Assembly: GCA_030016385.1 (NCBI GenBank)
Contig: JASEJN010000010.1
Coordinates: 1 to 64,000 of the forward strand
DNA: 64,000 nucleotides
Direction of reading: 5' to 3'
Source of the DNA: Clostridiales bacterium
GTDB taxonomy: Bacteria > Bacillota > Clostridia > Clostridiales > Oxobacteraceae
The notes under the pieces were generated by a model. That model worked only from the letters and a program-made list of their open reading frames with translations. It ran no database searches and was not told the origin of the DNA. A program made the translations under genes and the position numbers. This document shows, in pieces, positions 8,719 to 18,660 of the stretch (within the stretch, counting starts at the first letter, position 1; each line of letters starts with the position of its first letter).

Positions 8719-9837
8719 CTAAACGACCGACTCTTTCCTTATAACCACAGGATAATTTTTCTGCCCGATAAGCTTTCTTCCCTTCCGTATTATTACTTCC
8801 TTATCTAAAATTACATTTTGAAGTATGCAATCCTCCATTACTTCGCTGTATGACATTATTATGCTGTTTTCAATCTTTGCTCCCCTGCTTACTTTAACTC
8901 CCCGAAATAATACGCTATTTAAGACTTCACCGTCGATCACGCAGCCATCGGCGACTAAACAATTCCTGACACGTGCGTTGGACGAATATTTTGCCGGTAC
9001 CTCATCCATTACCCTGGTATAAATTATTCCGGATTTGAAAAAAACTTCATTGCGTATGGAAGGATCGAGTAAGTCCATATTATGCCTGTAATATGCAATG
9101 ATTGAATTGATGATTGCCGAGTAGCCCTTAAACCCGTATCCGTATATTTTTAAAGAATCGAGTTTGTTTAGAAGCATATCCTTTATAAAATCGCCGCTTC
9201 CCTTTGACAGGCATTCATCCACAAGATATTCAAGAAGGGACTTTTCAATTATATACATGTTCAAAAGTACCTTGAAAGATTCGGAAAATGCAGGCTCTAT
9301 TTTTGCGTCCCGTACCCTGCCATCCTCATCCGTTTGTATTATTATATTCTTTCGAAGTTCATCCGCCGTAAATTTTTTGTCTTCTTTATAAATGGCAGTA
9401 ACATCCGCTCCCTTTGAAATATGGAAATTCATTGCATCATTATATAACATGTTGCATATGACATTGCTTCCTGAAATAATCACATATTTATTTTTTGTCT
9501 TTTTGAGCAGCCTCCTTATGCTTTGCAGGGCATCGGTGCTCCCATTATGCCAGCCGTTTCTGCCGTTGCTCGCATAAGGAGGAAACATAAAAAGCCCTCC
9601 ACGCTTTCTATCCAAATCCCATTCCTTTCCCGAGCCGAGATGCACTAAAAGAGAATTATAATGATTCTGTATTATTATGCCTACGCTCTGAATACCCGAG
9701 TTTACCATGTTCGACAGGACAAAATCTATCATCCTGTACCTGCCTCCTACGGGTACTGAGGCTACGGCTCTTTCCCTTGTTATATCTCCAAGTTCAATGC
9801 CTTCATCGATGGCATATATAATTCCAACCGCATTCAT
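8719..9837 (-). CDS. glgD: Glucose-1-phosphate adenylyltransferase regulatory-type subunit
   Basis: GlgC paralogue of 372 residues that partners GlgC in ADP-glucose pyrophosphorylase of Firmicutes. It keeps the nucleotidyltransferase fold (YRMIDFVLSNMVNSGI) and the C-terminal left-handed beta-helix, but the GGxGxRL triphosphate loop of GlgC is replaced by IIYAIDEGIEL, so it should be non-catalytic. ATG at 9837 sits 9 bases after AAAGGAT; a GTG at 9846 overlaps that site. A repeat remnant with a 14 bp direct duplication separates it from glgC. Confidence 0.95.
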   Translation of the reverse strand: MNAVGIIYAIDEGIELGDITRERAVASVPVGGRYRMIDFVLSNMVNSGIQSVGIIIQNHYNSLLVHLGSGKEWDLDRKRGGLFMFPPYASNGRNGWHNGSTDALQSIRRLLKKTKNKYVIISGSNVICNMLYNDAMNFHISKGADVTAIYKEDKKFTADELRKNIIIQTDEDGRVRDAKIEPAFSESFKVLLNMYIIEKSLLEYLVDECLSKGSGDFIKDMLLNKLDSLKIYGYGFKGYSAIINSIIAYYRHNMDLLDPSIRNEVFFKSGIIYTRVMDEVPAKYSSNARVRNCLVADGCVIDGEVLNSVLFRGVKVSRGAKIENSIIMSYSEVMEDCILQNVILDKEVIIRKGRKLIGQKNYPVVIRKESVV

Positions 9838-9846
9838 AAAATACAC

Positions 9847-9904
9847 ATCCTTTCGTTATAGATGTATAAATATTCTTCAAATATAAAATCATCCTTTCGT
9901 TATA
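9847..9904. repeat. Mini-copy E of the repeat family inside a 14 bp direct duplication
   Basis: The 30 bp at 9861-9890 contain TATTCTTCAAATATAAAAT, the end sequence of the long repeats. They are flanked by a perfect 14 bp direct repeat, ATCCTTTCGTTATA, at 9847-9860 and 9891-9904. The duplicated bases include the glgC stop codon and the glgD ribosome binding site, as expected if an element inserted there and duplicated its target. Confidence 0.7.
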
Positions 9905-11090
9905 TGACGCATTCATCAATATCCGCGCCCACTCTTGCACCGGCAGGTATCTGCATGTTTGCCCCTATAACCGTTATTTCCGGAAAACTGCCTCGAAGTT
10001 TATTGGCATGCCCTATTATGCAATTGTCATTTATATATGCCTTCTCTGCAATTATGCTGTTGAAAATAACAGCGCCCTTGCCTACCTTTACATAAGGCAT
10101 TATCACCGAATCCACTATTCTTGTTCCCTCATCTATAAATACACCTGTCGAAACAACCGAATTCATTACGCTTCCATATAAAATGCTTCCCTCAGTCATT
10201 ATGCAATTTTTGGCATCGGCGCAGGATGCCATATAATGGGGAGGTTCTCCGTGATTCCTGCAATATATCGGCCATGAATGGTCATACAGATTAAACATGG
10301 GAGGATCCTTAAGCAAGTCCATATTGGCCTCCCAGAGACTCCTTATGGTCCCCACATCTTTCCAGTATCCCTCGAAAGGATACATAAACGCCGCCTGACC
10401 GCACCTCAGCATTTTAGGTATTATATTCTTGCCGAAATCATGTTCGGAAGTTTTATCATTTCCATCCTCCAGCAGATATTCTTTTAATACCTTCCAGTTA
10501 AATATATATATCCCCATAGATGCTTTATTGCTCTTAGGGACTTTCGGCTTCTCCTGAAACTCGAATATCCTTCCGTCTTTATCGGCATTCATGATCCCAT
10601 ACCTGCCCGCATCCTCCAATGACACATTCTTGACGGCGATGGTCACATCGGCATTATTTGCCTTATGGCTTTCAAGCATCGCATTATAATCCATCTTATA
10701 TATGTGATCTCCTGACAAAACAAGCAAAAATTGCGGGCTGTATTGCTCGACAAATTCGATGTTTTGATATATCGCATCGGCTGTTCCCTTGTACCATTCC
10801 CCAATGCTTCCCTTTACAAATGGGGGAAGGACAAAAGAACCGCCGTTCAGCCTGTCAAATCCCCAGGGCCTGCCGGTACTTATATATGAATTCAGTTTAT
10901 GAGGTCTGTACTGTGTCAGCACGCCGACGGTATCTATGCCGGAATTTGCACAGTTGCTTAATGTAAAATCTATGATACGGTATTTACCCCCAAAGGGAAC
11001 GGCCGGTTTGGCTAAATTTTTAGTTAAAACTCCAAGCCTGTTTCCCTGGCCGCCTGCAAGAAGCATCGCTATACATTCCTTTGGCCTCAT
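9900..11090 (-). CDS. glgC: Glucose-1-phosphate adenylyltransferase catalytic subunit
   Basis: Makes ADP-glucose from glucose-1-phosphate and ATP, the committed step of bacterial glycogen synthesis. The 396-residue protein has [10 protein letters not shown] at residues 11-20, [11 protein letters not shown], the [11 protein letters not shown] motif and FQEKPKVP, followed by a hexapeptide-repeat C-terminal domain. ATG at 11090 has AAGGAGG upstream. It is second in glgB-C-D-A; the usual allosteric control by fructose-1,6-bisphosphate or AMP cannot be judged from sequence. Confidence 0.97.
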   Translation of the reverse strand: MRPKECIAMLLAGGQGNRLGVLTKNLAKPAVPFGGKYRIIDFTLSNCANSGIDTVGVLTQYRPHKLNSYISTGRPWGFDRLNGGSFVLPPFVKGSIGEWYKGTADAIYQNIEFVEQYSPQFLLVLSGDHIYKMDYNAMLESHKANNADVTIAVKNVSLEDAGRYGIMNADKDGRIFEFQEKPKVPKSNKASMGIYIFNWKVLKEYLLEDGNDKTSEHDFGKNIIPKMLRCGQAAFMYPFEGYWKDVGTIRSLWEANMDLLKDPPMFNLYDHSWPIYCRNHGEPPHYMASCADAKNCIMTEGSILYGSVMNSVVSTGVFIDEGTRIVDSVIMPYVKVGKGAVIFNSIIAEKAYINDNCIIGHANKLRGSFPEITVIGANMQIPAGARVGADIDECVI

Positions 11091-11131
11091 TTCTATAATT
11101 CCTCCTTATTGTCATGGTCTTTTATCCCTGT

Positions 11132-13078
11132 TTATGATTTCAGCTGTGCTTCATCGTTGTATTTCAGGGATAAATCATCATACAGCTTTAAGGGTTTAAA
11201 AAATACCGCTGATACAGGGGGAATTTTAATGCTAATGGAATATCGCATCCCATGGCAGGGTATACTTTGGGCTATAATATTCGATCTATCTATTTTGCCG
11301 GAGCCTCCGTATTTTACATCATCGCTGCTTAAGGCTTCACAATACTCTCCCGGATATATAACGCCGATACGATAATTCTCTCTTTTTACCGGTGTGAAAT
11401 TGCACACGGCTATCAATATATTCTTAGGGTCCTTTCCTATTCTTATAAACGAGATAACGCTCTGTTCAAAATCATTCGGCTCTATCCATTTAAACCCGTC
11501 CCATCCGTTGTCCCTTTCCCAAAGAGAGCTCTCATTCAAGTAAAAATGATTGAGGTCCCTCACATATTCGCGGATCTTTGAATGCATCTCAAACCCCAAT
11601 AAGTTCCAATCAAGCTTGGTGTCAAACCTCCATTCGATAAACTGCCCGAATTCCCCGCCCATAAATAGCAGCTTTTTGCCGGGATGCGCCATCATAAATC
11701 CATACAGCGTTCTTAAGCCTGCGAATTTCTGCTTATAATCCCCATACATTTTATTAAGGAGAGACTTTTTACCGTGCACAACTTCATCATGGGAAAGGGG
11801 AAGTATATATTTCTCAGAAAATGCATAGGTCATAGAAAATGTGAGGTTATTATGTTTCCATTTACGGAATATCGGATCTGTGGACATATAACTTAAAATA
11901 TCATTCATCCACCCCATATTCCATTTATAGCTAAAGCCTAAACCTCCAAGATATGTAGGGCCGGTGACATTTGGCCATGTTGAAGATTCCTCCGCAATCA
12001 TCAGGGCATTTTTAAATTCCTTTGAAACGGCATCATTAAGGTTTTTCAAAAACTTCACCGCATGTAAATTTTCTCTGCCCCCATATCTGTTCGGGACCCA
12101 TTCCCCTTCTCTTTTGCCGAAATCCAGATAAAGCATGGAGCTTACAGCATCGACTCTCAACCCGTCCACATGGTACACATCCATCCAGAATATGGCATTG
12201 GATATTAAAAAGGCTGCAACTTCCTTTCTTCCATAGTTGAAATTAAGGGTGCCCCACTGCTTCTGTTCGCTTTGCAGCGGATCCTCGAATTCGTATAATG
12301 CCCTGCCGTCAAACTTCACAAGGCCGTGGGCATCTTTTGCAAAATGGGACGGAACCCAGTCGAGTATTACCCCTATACCCTTTTGATGGCACCTATCCAC
12401 AAAGTACATAAAATCATAAGGCGTACCAAATCTGCTCGTTATGGCGAAATAGCCTGTAACCTGATATCCCCATGAACCGTCAAAGGGATGTTCCGATAGT
12501 GGAAGCAATTCTATATGGGTATATCCCATATAGGATACATAATCTACAAGTTCTTTGGCCATTTCACGATATGTAAGAAACTCACCATCCTTTTTCCTGT
12601 TCCAGGAGCCCAAGTGCACTTCGTATATGAGCATAGGATTGCCGTAGTTGTCCTTTTCCTTTTTTTTATTCTGCCATTTAGCATCTTTCCAGTCATATCC
12701 CTGAAGCCTTACTACTTTTGACGCCGTGTGCGGACGATTTTCACAATAAAACGCGTACGGATCACTTTTTAAAAATGTTTCCCCATCGGCTGTCCGTATC
12801 TGGTACTTGTAAATATCGTATTCTTTTACTTTCGGAATAAAAGCAACCCATACTCCGGTGTCGCGTATTCTTGCCATCGGATTCCTGCCGCCATCCCAGC
12901 CGTTGAAATCTCCGACGACGCTTACGCTTATTGCATTTGGTGCCCAGACTGAAAATCTTACTCCATAAATCCCGCCGATATTTTGAAAATGGGCACCGAA
13001 CAGGCGATAAGCGTAGCGATTTGTCCCTTCTTTAAATAGATACAGTTCAAAATCGCTTATACCCATTGCATCTTCCAA
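11132..13078 (-). CDS. glgB: 1,4-alpha-glucan branching enzyme
   Basis: Introduces alpha-1,6 branches into glycogen. The 648-residue protein has a CBM48 domain ([20 protein letters not shown]) near residues 40-120 and a GH13 barrel with the nucleophile in [14 protein letters not shown], the acid/base in LMIAEES and [12 protein letters not shown]. The start is TTG at 13078, six bases after GGGGGA. As first gene of the leftward operon it should carry the promoter; the spacer upstream holds repeat copy D. Confidence 0.96.
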   Translation of the reverse strand: MEDAMGISDFELYLFKEGTNRYAYRLFGAHFQNIGGIYGVRFSVWAPNAISVSVVGDFNGWDGGRNPMARIRDTGVWVAFIPKVKEYDIYKYQIRTADGETFLKSDPYAFYCENRPHTASKVVRLQGYDWKDAKWQNKKKEKDNYGNPMLIYEVHLGSWNRKKDGEFLTYREMAKELVDYVSYMGYTHIELLPLSEHPFDGSWGYQVTGYFAITSRFGTPYDFMYFVDRCHQKGIGVILDWVPSHFAKDAHGLVKFDGRALYEFEDPLQSEQKQWGTLNFNYGRKEVAAFLISNAIFWMDVYHVDGLRVDAVSSMLYLDFGKREGEWVPNRYGGRENLHAVKFLKNLNDAVSKEFKNALMIAEESSTWPNVTGPTYLGGLGFSYKWNMGWMNDILSYMSTDPIFRKWKHNNLTFSMTYAFSEKYILPLSHDEVVHGKKSLLNKMYGDYKQKFAGLRTLYGFMMAHPGKKLLFMGGEFGQFIEWRFDTKLDWNLLGFEMHSKIREYVRDLNHFYLNESSLWERDNGWDGFKWIEPNDFEQSVISFIRIGKDPKNILIAVCNFTPVKRENYRIGVIYPGEYCEALSSDDVKYGGSGKIDRSNIIAQSIPCHGMRYSISIKIPPVSAVFFKPLKLYDDLSLKYNDEAQLKS

Positions 13079-13382
13079 TATGAATCCCCCTTATAAGCTC
13101 TTCTTAAGATCCCCATAAAGCTTTTTATTTTTTCTATATAGCTTTAGATATACGATAATATGCAGGAAAAATATAAAATATACGCCGTGTGCATCCAAAT
13201 TATTTGAAAAATATCACGGAAAGAGAGTTGTAAAAAAGATTTGGGGTTTGAATGCGAAATTTCTGTATCTCCATAAAAACATCACATTTATATTCTATTA
13301 TATATATGAATGGAAAGATGAGTTTTTTACCGGCTTTTATATTTTAGCCGGATTATCTAATATATGATTGGAGGATAAGGAT
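13079..13382. other. Divergent intergenic region between glgB and a small membrane protein gene
   Basis: About 300 bp, AT-rich. It must hold the glgB operon promoter (minus) and the promoter of the small plus-strand gene. It contains repeat copy D. I could not place a convincing -35/-10 pair on either strand. Confidence 0.4.
13164..13230 (+). repeat. Partial repeat, copy D (left end only)
   Basis: AAATTATTTGAAAAATATCA followed by CGGAAAGAGAG matches the left end of copies A-C. It is preceded by ATATAAAATATACGCC, which resembles the right-end flank of copy C, as if a right end and a left end were joined. Confidence 0.55.
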
Positions 13383-13646
13383 ATGGAAAATAATAATTCT
13401 AAAAATACCAGCAGGCATGGCGGTATGTTAAAGCACGGCTTAATGATGATGGCATGCTGTCTGCTGCCTTTGGTTGTAATATTTGCATTGCCGCTTTTAA
13501 ATATAAAGGGAGGAACCGTGCTTCCACTTCTTGCATCATTGGCATGTCCAATAGGCATGGTTTTAATGATGTTCGGAATGGGACATTTAGGTAAGGGCGG
13601 TTCATGCCACGGCGATGGTAAAAGCAGGCTCCCCCAAGAAAAATAA
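13383..13646 (+). CDS. Small two-helix membrane protein
   Basis: An 87-residue protein with a polar N-terminus and two hydrophobic segments, about residues 20-40 (HGLMMMACCLLPLVVIFALP) and 45-68, and a short Gly/His-rich tail ending KGGSCHGDGKS. It looks like the DUF2933-type or other small inner-membrane proteins, sometimes near metal-homeostasis genes, but I do not recognise a specific family. ATG at 13383 follows TTGGAGGATAAGG; a TTG within that site is rejected as start. It is isolated and divergent from glgB. Confidence 0.7.
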   Translation: MENNNSKNTSRHGGMLKHGLMMMACCLLPLVVIFALPLLNIKGGTVLPLLASLACPIGMVLMMFGMGHLGKGGSCHGDGKSRLPQEK

Positions 13647-13754
13647 ACTATTCTTTTAAGATGGCGGGCATACCTGATCCATCGGCTCAAACCTTCTGAA
13701 ATAATCCATAATTATTTCAAAGAGCTGCGCGCAGTCGCGGATTTCTCCAAGCAA

Positions 13755-14681
13755 TCATTGGATCTTTAGAGCTTTAAGGGCTATCCTTGAAGCTCCGTAT
13801 GCGGCTTCTTTGCTTAGTTTTTTTATGCTTATAAGAGGATATTTATCCTTTGCTAAATTCGTGAAACTATTAAATATAAAATTATTTTTAACTATTACGC
13901 TCCCGTTTACCACAACAGTCGTACTTACATTTTCATATTTCATCGCTTTTATCACTGCATCGACCAGCATGAATAATTCACTTGATGAATTTTGCAATAT
14001 CACTTCAGCTTTTTTATCGCCATTTTCAAAGGCTTTATTGACTGTTTTGGAGTAGTAGGCTATCTCGGACTTCTTTAAATCTTTTTTATATATTCTATCG
14101 ACCATGCCCTCCACATTTAAAACACCCATTTCCTGTTCGAGCATGGGCAGAAGCTCCGTATACGGCTCTCTTCCGTCATAGCACTTAAGGGCTGCTTTAA
14201 TTCCCTCAAGCCCTATATAATAGCCGCTTCCTTCATCGCCGAGTATATGCCCCCATCCTCCTGACCTGTATCTTTTTCTGTACCTATCGATACCGTATGC
14301 AATAGAGCCGGTACCGGCAATCAGAACAACACCCTCGACATCTTTGCTTTCCGCAGCCAGAACTATTTCCGCATCATTTGTAACAATAACATTACCTTTT
14401 ATGCCAATGGACTTTATCAATGCCGCAATATCCGACTCCCCCTTTAACTCATGAACGCCCGCCGTGCCGATGCAGACGGAGGAGCAATCATCGATTAGAA
14501 GCCCCGATTTTGATACGGCATTCTCTATCAATTCCTTTAATACAGTATGGACCTCATCTAAGGATGCGGACTTAATATTTGTGGGGCCTCCAAGGCCTCT
14601 CGAAATTATCTTACCGTTAAGATCGGCAATATTTATGACGCTTTTCGTCCCGCCGCCGTCTATCCCTATTACATACTTCAT
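13755..14681 (-). CDS. N-acetylglucosamine kinase-like protein (BadF/BadG/BcrA/BcrD ATPase family)
   Basis: Predicted sugar kinase of the ASKHA fold, 308 residues. The phosphate-1 loop is IGIDGGGTKS at residues 5-14; phosphate-2 is LIAGTGSIAYG and it is followed by GGWGHILGDEGSGYYIG, a signature of bacterial N-acetylglucosamine kinases. ATG at 14681 with AAGGAGCGG upstream. It is the last gene of the glycan locus led by the ABC transporter at 27.4 kb, separated from the GH42 gene by repeat copy C. The position suggests it phosphorylates a released hexosamine; another N-acetylhexosamine is possible. Confidence 0.85.
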   Translation of the reverse strand: MKYVIGIDGGGTKSVINIADLNGKIISRGLGGPTNIKSASLDEVHTVLKELIENAVSKSGLLIDDCSSVCIGTAGVHELKGESDIAALIKSIGIKGNVIVTNDAEIVLAAESKDVEGVVLIAGTGSIAYGIDRYRKRYRSGGWGHILGDEGSGYYIGLEGIKAALKCYDGREPYTELLPMLEQEMGVLNVEGMVDRIYKKDLKKSEIAYYSKTVNKAFENGDKKAEVILQNSSSELFMLVDAVIKAMKYENVSTTVVVNGSVIVKNNFIFNSFTNLAKDKYPLISIKKLSKEAAYGASRIALKALKIQ

Positions 14682-14726
14682 AAAATTTCTTCCGCTCCTT
14701 GTTTTTATATTCTTTACAGGTACATT

Positions 14727-14812
14727 AGGATGTATAAAGATTATTTGAAAAATATTATGGAAAGAGCAATGCGATTGAAATAATATTCTTCAAATATAAA
14801 ATATATATCCTG
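14727..14812 (+). repeat. Mini palindromic repeat, copy C (about 85 bp)
   Basis: The two ends of the long element joined without the middle: GATTATTTGAAAAATATTAT then GGAAAGAGCAAT directly abutting GCGATTGAAATAATATTC and TTCAAATATAAAATATATAT. The outermost bases also pair (AGGATGTATA against TATATATCCT). A further half-end, AATTATTTAAAGAGTATT, lies just right at 14820. It sits between the GH42 gene and the kinase gene of one operon. Confidence 0.75.
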
Positions 14813-14845
14813 TGCATTAAAATTATTTAAAGAGTATTGATGTAT

Positions 14846-16822
14846 TTATACATCTTTTAATACCATTACGGAATACGGAGGTATGTCTATATCTCCATTA
14901 TATAATTTACCGGTTATGAGATCTCTCATGGCACTTTTCAGGCTTAACTTGCCGGTGCGATTCTCAAGCTCAAGAATCACCATCCCCGATCCCGCCTGGC
15001 CACTTCTCGGCACTGCGAGTACATTTTCGGACGCTGCTACAGGAATGATATCCGCTTTTTTTGATGCATTCAAAGCTAAAGACTTAAGATCTTCCCGCAC
15101 AGGCAAAGTTCCAAGGATTATGACCTGACCCTTGCCGATATCGCATTTTGCTATCGCAGAAAGCCCTGACAGCGGCCCTTCAGTATAGTCGGCTATAGAT
15201 TTTGCCCCGCGTGTTTCAAAACCGTCATACCATACGGAGCCGTCGGATTTATGCCCATCCTCCCATTGAATAGTAAAGTCCTCAGGATCCCCCGGTATTT
15301 GATATTTGCAATAAATATTGCATAGATTCTCTAAATAACCAAACGGTGCCTTAGCGTACTTCGTTGCATCGATGGTCCGGATATCGGACATCGGCCCTAC
15401 GATCCATATGCCACCATTATATACCCATTTCTTTATGCGTTCAATCAGGCCGCCTTCTTCAAGCGTCGGCAAGAATGGAGACAGCAAAACCCTGTAACCG
15501 TCAAGCGAAGATGCGGGATCTATGATATCAGGCCGAATCTGAGATTCGATTAAAGGCTTATAAACCTTATTGATAATTTTATCCGCATATTTGAACCCGT
15601 TTACCATAGGCTGAAATTCGAACAGCCACCATGCATAACCTGAAAAGTGTATGGCAAATCCCGATTTAACAGGACGGGTATTATTCAAAAACTCCCCTGC
15701 TTTTTTAAAACCTTCCGATACCTCTTTTACTTCGTCAAATATGTGAAGGGGCCTGCCGGAACTTGAAATAACGGAACCGTGCATGAGTTCCTGACCGCTC
15801 CAGTGCGCACGCCAGAGCCAGTACAGGTTGGCCTCTCCTCCTAATGCTATGGGCAGCCATGAATTCACAACGCAGAACCCCTTCTTTTTATATCCGTTTG
15901 CAGAAGTCGAACCGTTCCAGCATGTCTGCGTTTCGGTATTCCAGAAAGGCGACTGCTTTAAAGGCCTTATAAAATCCATCCAGAAAGCAGCCTGCCATAG
16001 ATTTTCCATATCATTGTAATGATTAAACTGCATTACATTTAATACCTGGCTCATTTTATAATAATTGACGCCATTTACGGGCATCATATCAGTGCCTACA
16101 GGCTGATTTGTAAGTTTCTGCAATATATCGCTCTGAGTTTTTGTAAATTCTACGTATGAATCGGATTGAAAATTCATCCAGGCCGTAAGCAGTGAAGGAT
16201 GGTGCCACGTATCGGAACGTGGAATAGGTAATTGCTCAAAGGACTTATATGTCTGGCTCCATAAGTCCGTACCCCATATCCTGTTTAAGTCATCTATGGT
16301 TTTGAACTGCCGGCGCATGGCATCTATGAACTTTTTGTGACACACAGGACAGCAGCAGCCGCGCTTCTGCGCCGGATACATTTCATTATCGATCTGCCAG
16401 CCGATGACGTTTTTATCCCTTCCAAACTCTTCGGCAAGCCTGGTAACTATTTTTATGCAATATTGCCTGTATACAGGATTGTTAGGACAAGCATGTCTTC
16501 TTGCCCCATGCTGCTCTCTCGTACCATCATCATGCACCACCAGAACTTCGGGATGCTTTTCCGTAAGCCACACCGGCGGGGTACACGTCGGAGTGCACAT
16601 AATAACAGCAATGTCCGCCGCAGATAATTTATCTACCACATTATGCAGCCACTTAAAATCATAGACACCCTCCTCTGGCTCCATACGGCTCCATGCGAAT
16701 TCCCCTATCCTTACCACATTTATGCCTGCCTTTTTCATCATTGATATATCCCGGTCGATTTCCTCAAACGGCCAGTCTTCAGGATAATATGCTGCACCTA
16801 AGTAAGGCGATAAATTCTTCAT
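14846..16822 (-). CDS. Beta-galactosidase, GH42
   Basis: Cytoplasmic beta-galactosidase of 658 residues. LGAAYYPEDWPFEEIDRD opens the barrel; the acid/base is in GWQIDNEM (about Glu147) and the nucleophile in FWNTETQTCW. The four zinc-binding cysteines of GH42 are visible (RHACPN and GCCCPVCHKK). The trimerisation domain and a C-terminal beta domain follow. ATG at 16822 is preferred, 8 bases after GGGGAG; the ATG at 16828 is too close. It lies just downstream of the GH110-like gene and before the kinase, consistent with stepwise removal of galactose from an imported or exposed glycan. Confidence 0.93.
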   Translation of the reverse strand: MKNLSPYLGAAYYPEDWPFEEIDRDISMMKKAGINVVRIGEFAWSRMEPEEGVYDFKWLHNVVDKLSAADIAVIMCTPTCTPPVWLTEKHPEVLVVHDDGTREQHGARRHACPNNPVYRQYCIKIVTRLAEEFGRDKNVIGWQIDNEMYPAQKRGCCCPVCHKKFIDAMRRQFKTIDDLNRIWGTDLWSQTYKSFEQLPIPRSDTWHHPSLLTAWMNFQSDSYVEFTKTQSDILQKLTNQPVGTDMMPVNGVNYYKMSQVLNVMQFNHYNDMENLWQAAFWMDFIRPLKQSPFWNTETQTCWNGSTSANGYKKKGFCVVNSWLPIALGGEANLYWLWRAHWSGQELMHGSVISSSGRPLHIFDEVKEVSEGFKKAGEFLNNTRPVKSGFAIHFSGYAWWLFEFQPMVNGFKYADKIINKVYKPLIESQIRPDIIDPASSLDGYRVLLSPFLPTLEEGGLIERIKKWVYNGGIWIVGPMSDIRTIDATKYAKAPFGYLENLCNIYCKYQIPGDPEDFTIQWEDGHKSDGSVWYDGFETRGAKSIADYTEGPLSGLSAIAKCDIGKGQVIILGTLPVREDLKSLALNASKKADIIPVAASENVLAVPRSGQAGSGMVILELENRTGKLSLKSAMRDLITGKLYNGDIDIPPYSVMVLKDV

Positions 16823-16949
16823 ATTCATTTCTCCCCTTTCAATTCTTTATATTTATTTTTGTCTATCCCCTTTTATTAACTTTAATTATCCCTTCATTCT
16901 TTTATTAAACTACTAAATATATTATAATTTTCTATTCAATCACAATCAA

Positions 16950-18557
16950 CTATCTGTCAGTTCGATTTTCATACAATTTAATATTATTTGAATATTGGAT
17001 TTTTATCGCATTCTTAACTTCTTCGATATTATTTTTGCAGATAACTGCTCCATCTGTGCAACTAATATAAATTCCTGTATCCCCTGGTCCTTTAATATAA
17101 TTATTTTTAATGGTAATGTTCCTATGCACACCTGCAACTGGAATTTCACACTCAGTTAATACGCTAATTCCAGAAGTTCTTTTATATGTTCCAGGACCAT
17201 ATCCACATCCAATAAACCTATTATCGCGGATTACTATATCCCTTACACCCATGGATTCGAACCATCCTGTTGCGGTATCTATGTGTATGCCTGTACCTGT
17301 ACAGTGGTCAAATGTACAATCTTTGACAATTACTCCTCGGGTCTGTATAAGAAGTCCTCTGGCACGTATATTCTTTACCAGGCATCTAACGAATCGGAGT
17401 TTAGCAGTTCTTGACACATTAGAGATCAAGTCAGTGTTATCAAACGATTCAGGCAACGGTTGAGAAAAACGAATTGTACAACTCCAATCTTCGGGATCTG
17501 TTTCGACGAACTTAATTTTCCCGGAAGCATATGGCAAAAGTGTATCCCTTCTTATAAATTCTACACAATCACCTGCAGATGGACTGTCGAAAAGACAATC
17601 CTGAGTTACAGCTTCTATAGTAGCCAATATGGTACGATCATCAAACCGCTTTTTTACAGAAAAATAGAAACTGTGAACATTGACTGCATCATCTCCCATA
17701 CCCTGAAAATAGCAATCCTCAAAGTCAATTGTGCCAGTACAACTTATAAAATGTGCAGCATCGGTATTTACTGACATTATCCTTTCGTCTCGCGGTATAA
17801 CTTTTAACTTTCTAAATATGAAATCTTTGCTGCTGTGGCCTATTATACCCATGCCGGGGTTTGCATTAATGGTCACGTTCTCTACATTTACATTGGTACA
17901 ATTAAAGAAATATAATGCCGGGCGATAATTGCCAATATGCCTAAACATCAAATAAGAACCTATTTGAACCCTGCCAGAATCCGGAAATTTAAAGCGAACA
18001 ACCTGAGGAGCTATAAGTTCCATCGATGTTCCGCGGCAGAAAGGGCAAAATACCCCGAATCTCCTAGTTGCAGGATCATAATCCTGGAAAGACCATACCG
18101 GTTCGCCACCATTAATAAAATAATTATCAAAAATTTTAGCTTTTATTGTATCATTTTCATTATTAAGAACTCTTCCTTCCGAAAACATAGGACGGTTCCA
18201 ATCAATCGAAATATTTTTTATCAGCACATTGCTGCAGTTTATAAATTCAAACGGCTGAATAAGCCCTTCAAATATTATTGTAGAACCCTGACCGTCTATT
18301 ACAAGATTGTCACAATTTTTAAATGAAACTGCTCTGTTAAAAGGGATGCCGCATCTTCCCCATTTTGTATCAGGATTTATATTCCCTATCATAAGATTTT
18401 TAAAATCTCTTATGGATTTTTCATCTTTAAAAATATATTTTCCCCTCGGTAAAATTATTTTACCGGTCTTAAATTTGCAGCATTTATCAACAGCATTCCT
18501 AAGTGTTTCCGAAATATCCATACCATCACAAAACTCATGCGGCCTATCAACTTTCAT
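16950..18557 (-). CDS. Right-handed beta-helix protein, GH110-like (putative alpha-1,3-galactosidase)
   Basis: A 535-residue parallel beta-helix protein with no signal peptide. Repeated short strands around FINCSNVLIKNISIDW, FFNCTNVNVENVTINANPGM and FVRCLVKNIRARG are typical of the fold. The block SVNTDAAHFISCTGTIDFED with CYFQGMGDDAVNVHSFY resembles, from memory, the conserved acidic core of GH110 exo-alpha-1,3-galactosidases; this is recognition, not an alignment. ATG at 18557 follows GAGGAG by 8 bases. Its place before a GH42 beta-galactosidase supports a galactoside role. A pectinase-like function is the main alternative. Confidence 0.65.
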   Translation of the reverse strand: MKVDRPHEFCDGMDISETLRNAVDKCCKFKTGKIILPRGKYIFKDEKSIRDFKNLMIGNINPDTKWGRCGIPFNRAVSFKNCDNLVIDGQGSTIIFEGLIQPFEFINCSNVLIKNISIDWNRPMFSEGRVLNNENDTIKAKIFDNYFINGGEPVWSFQDYDPATRRFGVFCPFCRGTSMELIAPQVVRFKFPDSGRVQIGSYLMFRHIGNYRPALYFFNCTNVNVENVTINANPGMGIIGHSSKDFIFRKLKVIPRDERIMSVNTDAAHFISCTGTIDFEDCYFQGMGDDAVNVHSFYFSVKKRFDDRTILATIEAVTQDCLFDSPSAGDCVEFIRRDTLLPYASGKIKFVETDPEDWSCTIRFSQPLPESFDNTDLISNVSRTAKLRFVRCLVKNIRARGLLIQTRGVIVKDCTFDHCTGTGIHIDTATGWFESMGVRDIVIRDNRFIGCGYGPGTYKRTSGISVLTECEIPVAGVHRNITIKNNYIKGPGDTGIYISCTDGAVICKNNIEEVKNAIKIQYSNNIKLYENRTDR

Positions 18558-18660
18558 TTTATACACTCCTCAATATATTTCTTTATGTTTCCCACTCTAA
18601 AACAGTCCTGTAATATATAAAAAATTATACTTACAAAAAAGTTTATTCTCAGAAAAGTTA

